DNA from: Lamprocystis purpurea DSM 4197
GTDB taxonomy: Bacteria > Pseudomonadota > Gammaproteobacteria > Chromatiales > Chromatiaceae
Direction of reading: 5' to 3'
DNA length: 55,054 nucleotides
Assembly (NCBI RefSeq): GCF_000379525.1
Contig: NZ_KB902419.1
Location: forward strand, 42,224 to 97,277
This document shows positions 52,503 through 55,054 of this stretch, piece by piece. The notes beneath the pieces are model-generated. The model was not told the origin of the DNA and made no database searches. It saw only the letters and a program-made list of their open reading frames with translations. How positions within the stretch are numbered: the first letter of the stretch is position 1; each line of letters opens with the position of its first letter. The position numbers were made by a program, and so were the translations under genes.

Positions 52503-53894
52503 ATGAGTCGATTTGTTGACTTCCTGGTGCGTCTGCCCTTTGCAGACGTGGCCTCTGCGGAGCTTCCACTTCTGCGAATCCTGCGTCTGTCGCTGTTTCA
52601 GGTCGCCGTGGGCATGGCCATGGTCCTTCTGTACGGCACCCTGAATCGCGTCATGGTCGTCGAACTCCACGTATCCACTTGGCTCGTATCCTTGATGGTC
52701 GCGTTACCGCTGGTGTTCGCACCGCTGCGGGCGCTGATCGGGCATCGCTCCGACTATCATCACTCGGCGTTCGGGTGGCGTCGCGTTCCGTACATCGCGC
52801 TAGGCAGTATGCTGCAGTATGGTGGCTTTGCCATCATGCCCTACTCGATCCTGATCTTGTCCGATCCGACCAACAAGATGCTCATCGTTGGACAAGTTGC
52901 GGCTGCCGTGTCGTTTTTGATGGTGGGTGCCGGCATGCATACGGTTCAGACCGCGGGCTTGGCACTGGCTACGGACTTGGCGCCCGTCGACAAGCGCCCG
53001 CGCGTGGTCGCCCTCCTCTATGCGACGCTGTTACTCTCGATGGTCGGTGCAGCCCTGCTGTTCGGGCATTTGCTCGAGAATTTCTCGCACCAGAGACTGG
53101 TCGAGGTCGTCCACGGCGCTGCCCTGGCATCGATCCTTCTCTGTCTGGCCGCAGCCTGGAAACAGGAGGCCATTGATCTCAAGCGGGCAGTGGCCGACAT
53201 CCCGCGTCCGCCGTTCCGCGAAACCTGGCAGACCTTCCTCAGCGGCGGCATCGCCAGTCGGCTACTGATCGCCGTCGGACTCGGCACCGCCGCATTCAGC
53301 ATGCAGGAGATACTGCTCGAGCCCTATGGCGCGCAGGTTCTCGGCTTGACGGTGGCACAGACGACGTCACTGACCGCATTGTTGGCGGGTGGCGGCCTGA
53401 CTGCTTTCCTGCTGTCGGCTTACCTATTGAGCCACGGCGGCGACTCGTTCCGTATTGCCGCCGCTGGCGCGCTGATCGGTATCCCCGGCTTCGGTCTCAT
53501 CATCTTCGCCGCCACCGTCGATTCGCCCTTGGCATTTCGGATCGGTACTGGACTGCTCGGACTGGGTACCGGCTTGTTTAGCATGGGTACCCTGACCGCA
53601 GCCATGGGACTGGCAGAGACGGGCCACGCCGGCCTGGCGCTGGGCGCCTGGGGCGCGGTGCAAGCGACCAGCCAAGGTGTCGCGATCGCCCTGGGCGGCT
53701 CGATGCGAGACCTGTTCAGTGGCTGGATGGCCGGAGGATCGCTGATCGAACCCTCGCTCGCTTATCGGCTGGTCTACGGTATGGAGATTGTGCTGCTGTT
53801 CGCTGCACTGGTGGTGTTTGCGCCGCTGGCCCTGCGTAGGCAGCGCGATCAGCCTCGGGGGCCGTCGAAATTCGGACTCGATCAGCTACCCTAG
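52503..53894 (+). CDS. PucC/LhaA family light-harvesting assembly protein
   Basis: This 463-aa membrane protein has about 12 helices and belongs to the PucC/LhaA/BCH2 branch of the major facilitator superfamily. Members are thought to deliver bacteriochlorophyll to LH1 or LH2 during assembly. The family-typical N-terminus (LPLLRILRLSLFQVAVGMAM, GTLNRVMVVEL), RALIGHRSDYHHSAFGWRRV and the HTVQTAGLALATDLAP region are present. It diverges from crtE and shares its operator region. Whether it serves LH1 (LhaA) or LH2 (PucC) cannot be told from sequence alone. Confidence 0.9.
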   Translation: MSRFVDFLVRLPFADVASAELPLLRILRLSLFQVAVGMAMVLLYGTLNRVMVVELHVSTWLVSLMVALPLVFAPLRALIGHRSDYHHSAFGWRRVPYIALGSMLQYGGFAIMPYSILILSDPTNKMLIVGQVAAAVSFLMVGAGMHTVQTAGLALATDLAPVDKRPRVVALLYATLLLSMVGAALLFGHLLENFSHQRLVEVVHGAALASILLCLAAAWKQEAIDLKRAVADIPRPPFRETWQTFLSGGIASRLLIAVGLGTAAFSMQEILLEPYGAQVLGLTVAQTTSLTALLAGGGLTAFLLSAYLLSHGGDSFRIAAAGALIGIPGFGLIIFAATVDSPLAFRIGTGLLGLGTGLFSMGTLTAAMGLAETGHAGLALGAWGAVQATSQGVAIALGGSMRDLFSGWMAGGSLIEPSLAYRLVYGMEIVLLFAALVVFAPLALRRQRDQPRGPSKFGLDQLP

Positions 53895-53915
53895 CCTTAG
53901 CGCTCCGGGCCGAAC

Positions 53916-53952
53916 GCGGGATTCCTGCACCTTATCACCCTCAGAATCCCGC
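53916..53952. terminator. Bidirectional terminator-like inverted repeat
   Basis: Arms GCGGGATTC and GAATCCCGC enclose a 19-base loop between the convergent PucC-like and crtC genes. A second perfect hairpin (CTGATGCC-TC-GGCATCAG, 53982-53999) overlaps the crtC stop. Either could separate the two transcripts. Confidence 0.5.
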
Positions 53953-53995
53953 CAGTGGCAAAGATGCGCGCCAACGACGTACTGATGCCTCGGCA

Positions 53996-54907
53996 TCAGC
54001 GCCGGGGCATGCGGTAGGGCAGCAGATGCTGGACCCAGCGCGAGCGAAAACGGTCCAGCGACAGGCTCTCATGCACGGCGGTCACCGGCCGATCCAGCAG
54101 GTGTGACGCGATCACTGAGCGCGAGTAGAATGGTGTGTCTTCCAACGTCTTGACGATCCTCGGCGGATGGTCGGCATCGGCTTGGCTGCTGCGCGCAACT
54201 TGCCAGATCGGTGTGCGCGGCAAGCGGTGGTTCGGCGGCGACTCGAACTCGCTTAAGGTGCCGTCGGCTGCGAACCGCAAGGCCAGCGATAGCGGCCCGT
54301 CGCCGCGGCGGTCGACGTGATAGAGAATCGCACTCTCCTCCCCCATGCTCGCCCGCGACCAGTCCCAGTAAACGAAGGCATCTTCGAGTGGCTCCGTCCC
54401 CCAGTTGCGATCGAAATAGGCGTGACCGCTCCAACTCAGGTCCGGCCGGGACAGTTCGACTTCGACGCGGGCGCTCGGCGCGATCGGACGCCACTGATGG
54501 CGTCCGTTACTATCGAGGGTGAAGGCCCGCTCATTGACGAACAGTGGCGTCACGCGGATCCGGCCGCGCACCCGCTGCGGCAGTGGCGTGCCGATTTCGT
54601 CAATATCGATGGTCAACGTGCCATCGGCGCTCCAATGCAGCGCACTCGGCCCGATGGTCAGCGCGGCGGCTTCCTGGGTCACCGCCTTGGACCGCCGCTC
54701 AGTCATGGTCCAACGCCGATGTGTGCCGTAGAGGCAGACATTCAGTGAGCAATAGTCGTGGGGATTATCCAGGCCGCGACGGCGACCCCTGAAGTAATAC
54801 GGCGAAAACACACTGCCGACGAATGCGATCAGCGTCAACCCGTGGCGGCCGTCATCGCTCAGCGCATCGACATACCACCAGGCATAGCCCCGGGGACCGA
54901 CGCTCAC
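53996..54907 (-). CDS. crtC: Carotenoid 1,2-hydratase CrtC
   Basis: This 303-aa hydratase adds water to the terminal double bond of neurosporene or lycopene, giving rhodopin-type 1-hydroxy carotenoids. Family motifs are GYAWWYVDALSDDG at the start, GSVFSPYYF, NVCLYG, and the core HAYFDRNWGTEPLED...WDWSRA. It begins with GTG at 54907, overlapping the crtD stop by 4 bp (GTGA). The length is within the family range. Confidence 0.92.
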   Translation of the reverse strand: MSVGPRGYAWWYVDALSDDGRHGLTLIAFVGSVFSPYYFRGRRRGLDNPHDYCSLNVCLYGTHRRWTMTERRSKAVTQEAAALTIGPSALHWSADGTLTIDIDEIGTPLPQRVRGRIRVTPLFVNERAFTLDSNGRHQWRPIAPSARVEVELSRPDLSWSGHAYFDRNWGTEPLEDAFVYWDWSRASMGEESAILYHVDRRGDGPLSLALRFAADGTLSEFESPPNHRLPRTPIWQVARSSQADADHPPRIVKTLEDTPFYSRSVIASHLLDRPVTAVHESLSLDRFRSRWVQHLLPYRMPRR

Positions 54908-55054
54908 GCCGAACTCAGGTCCTGCAGCACGGCCTCCGCGGCCAAGCGACCGGAAATCGCCGCCATCGGCATCCCCGGACCCGGATGCACGCTCCCCCCC
55001 ACCAGATAGAGCCCCGGCACCCGGCTGCGCGCCCCCGACCGGCTGAATGGCCCC
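54904..55054 (-). CDS. crtD: Carotenoid 3,4-desaturase CrtD, C-terminal fragment at window edge
   Basis: The last about 49 codons of a CrtI/CrtD-type FAD desaturase are visible on the minus strand, including VPGLYLVGGSVHPGPGMPMA and ISGRLAAEAVLQDL, the C-terminal FAD signature. The rest lies beyond the window. CrtD desaturates 1-hydroxy carotenoids at C3,4, after CrtC. Position before crtC with a 4-bp overlap supports CrtD rather than a second CrtI. Confidence 0.85.
   Translation of the reverse strand, partial: GPFSRSGARSRVPGLYLVGGSVHPGPGMPMAAISGRLAAEAVLQDLSSA

Noticed and set aside
1-55054. tRNA, rRNA and known riboswitch genes
   Set aside because: No cloverleaf, rRNA-like or recognisable riboswitch sequence was seen on reading; a covariance-model search could still find a small RNA.

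Overview
The window is from an anoxygenic phototroph, most likely a purple sulfur gammaproteobacterium of the Chromatiaceae. The evidence is a type-2 reaction centre operon with a tetraheme PufC lipoprotein and two LH1 beta/alpha pairs flanking LMC (pufB1A1LMCB2A2), bacteriochlorophyll a genes (bchI, D, O, C, X, Y, Z, bciB), spheroidene/spirilloxanthin-type carotenoid genes (crtI, B, E, C, D and a broken crtF), and a [NiFe] hydrogenase with the Isp1/Isp2 electron-transfer subunits (hynS-isp1-isp2-hynL), an arrangement known from Thiocapsa. The genus cannot be fixed from the sequence alone.

Positions 1-10850 are accessory DNA, all genes on the plus strand. They are a 5'-truncated sigma-54 activator, orphan antitoxin-like genes, a translationally coupled two-gene module (ABC-type ATPase plus a protein with a PLD-like HxRx4D motif, my main candidate for an undescribed conflict/defence system), a hairpin-rich repeat, a RelBE/ParDE-type toxin-antitoxin pair, two antitoxins whose PIN toxins survive only as short remnants, an ADP-ribosylglycohydrolase and a SWIM/SNF2 helicase. 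Positions 10900-14620 (minus strand) hold a FixJ-type regulator, a PilZ protein, a histidine kinase and bciB.

Positions 14790-29350 (mostly plus strand) hold an alpha/beta hydrolase, a divergent 56-aa membrane peptide, bchI-bchD-bchO, a 34-aa membrane peptide with its own strong promoter and terminator-like hairpin, the hyn hydrogenase operon behind a perfect FNR box, crtI-crtB and another small membrane protein. Positions 29478-38018 (minus strand) form one heavy-metal efflux operon (response regulator, kinase, CzcC, B and A-like proteins, a periplasmic protein, DUF3240). A decayed IS66-like transposase lies at its upstream edge, which suggests insertion between photosynthesis blocks.

Positions 38420-52180 (minus strand) form a classic photosynthesis superoperon read right to left: crtE, crtF remnant, bchC, bchX, bchY, bchZ, a pufQ-like gene, pufB1, A1, L, M, C, B2, A2, followed after a strong hairpin by idi, a YjbQ-family gene and a RubisCO-like protein gene. 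Isoprenoid-supply genes therefore sit at the tail of the pigment and reaction-centre operon. A PucC/LhaA-type gene diverges from crtE, and crtC and crtD run to the right edge.

PpsR/CrtJ-type operators (TGT-N12-ACA) occur in front of bchI, crtI, bchC and crtE, mostly as a perfect site followed 8 bp further on by a degenerate one, so these blocks are probably one oxygen/light-controlled regulon. The broken crtF predicts carotenoids without methoxy groups (rhodopin type) unless another copy exists. LH1 alpha-1 carries an unusual Ala/Pro/Lys-rich C-terminal tail of about 65 residues that alpha-2 lacks.
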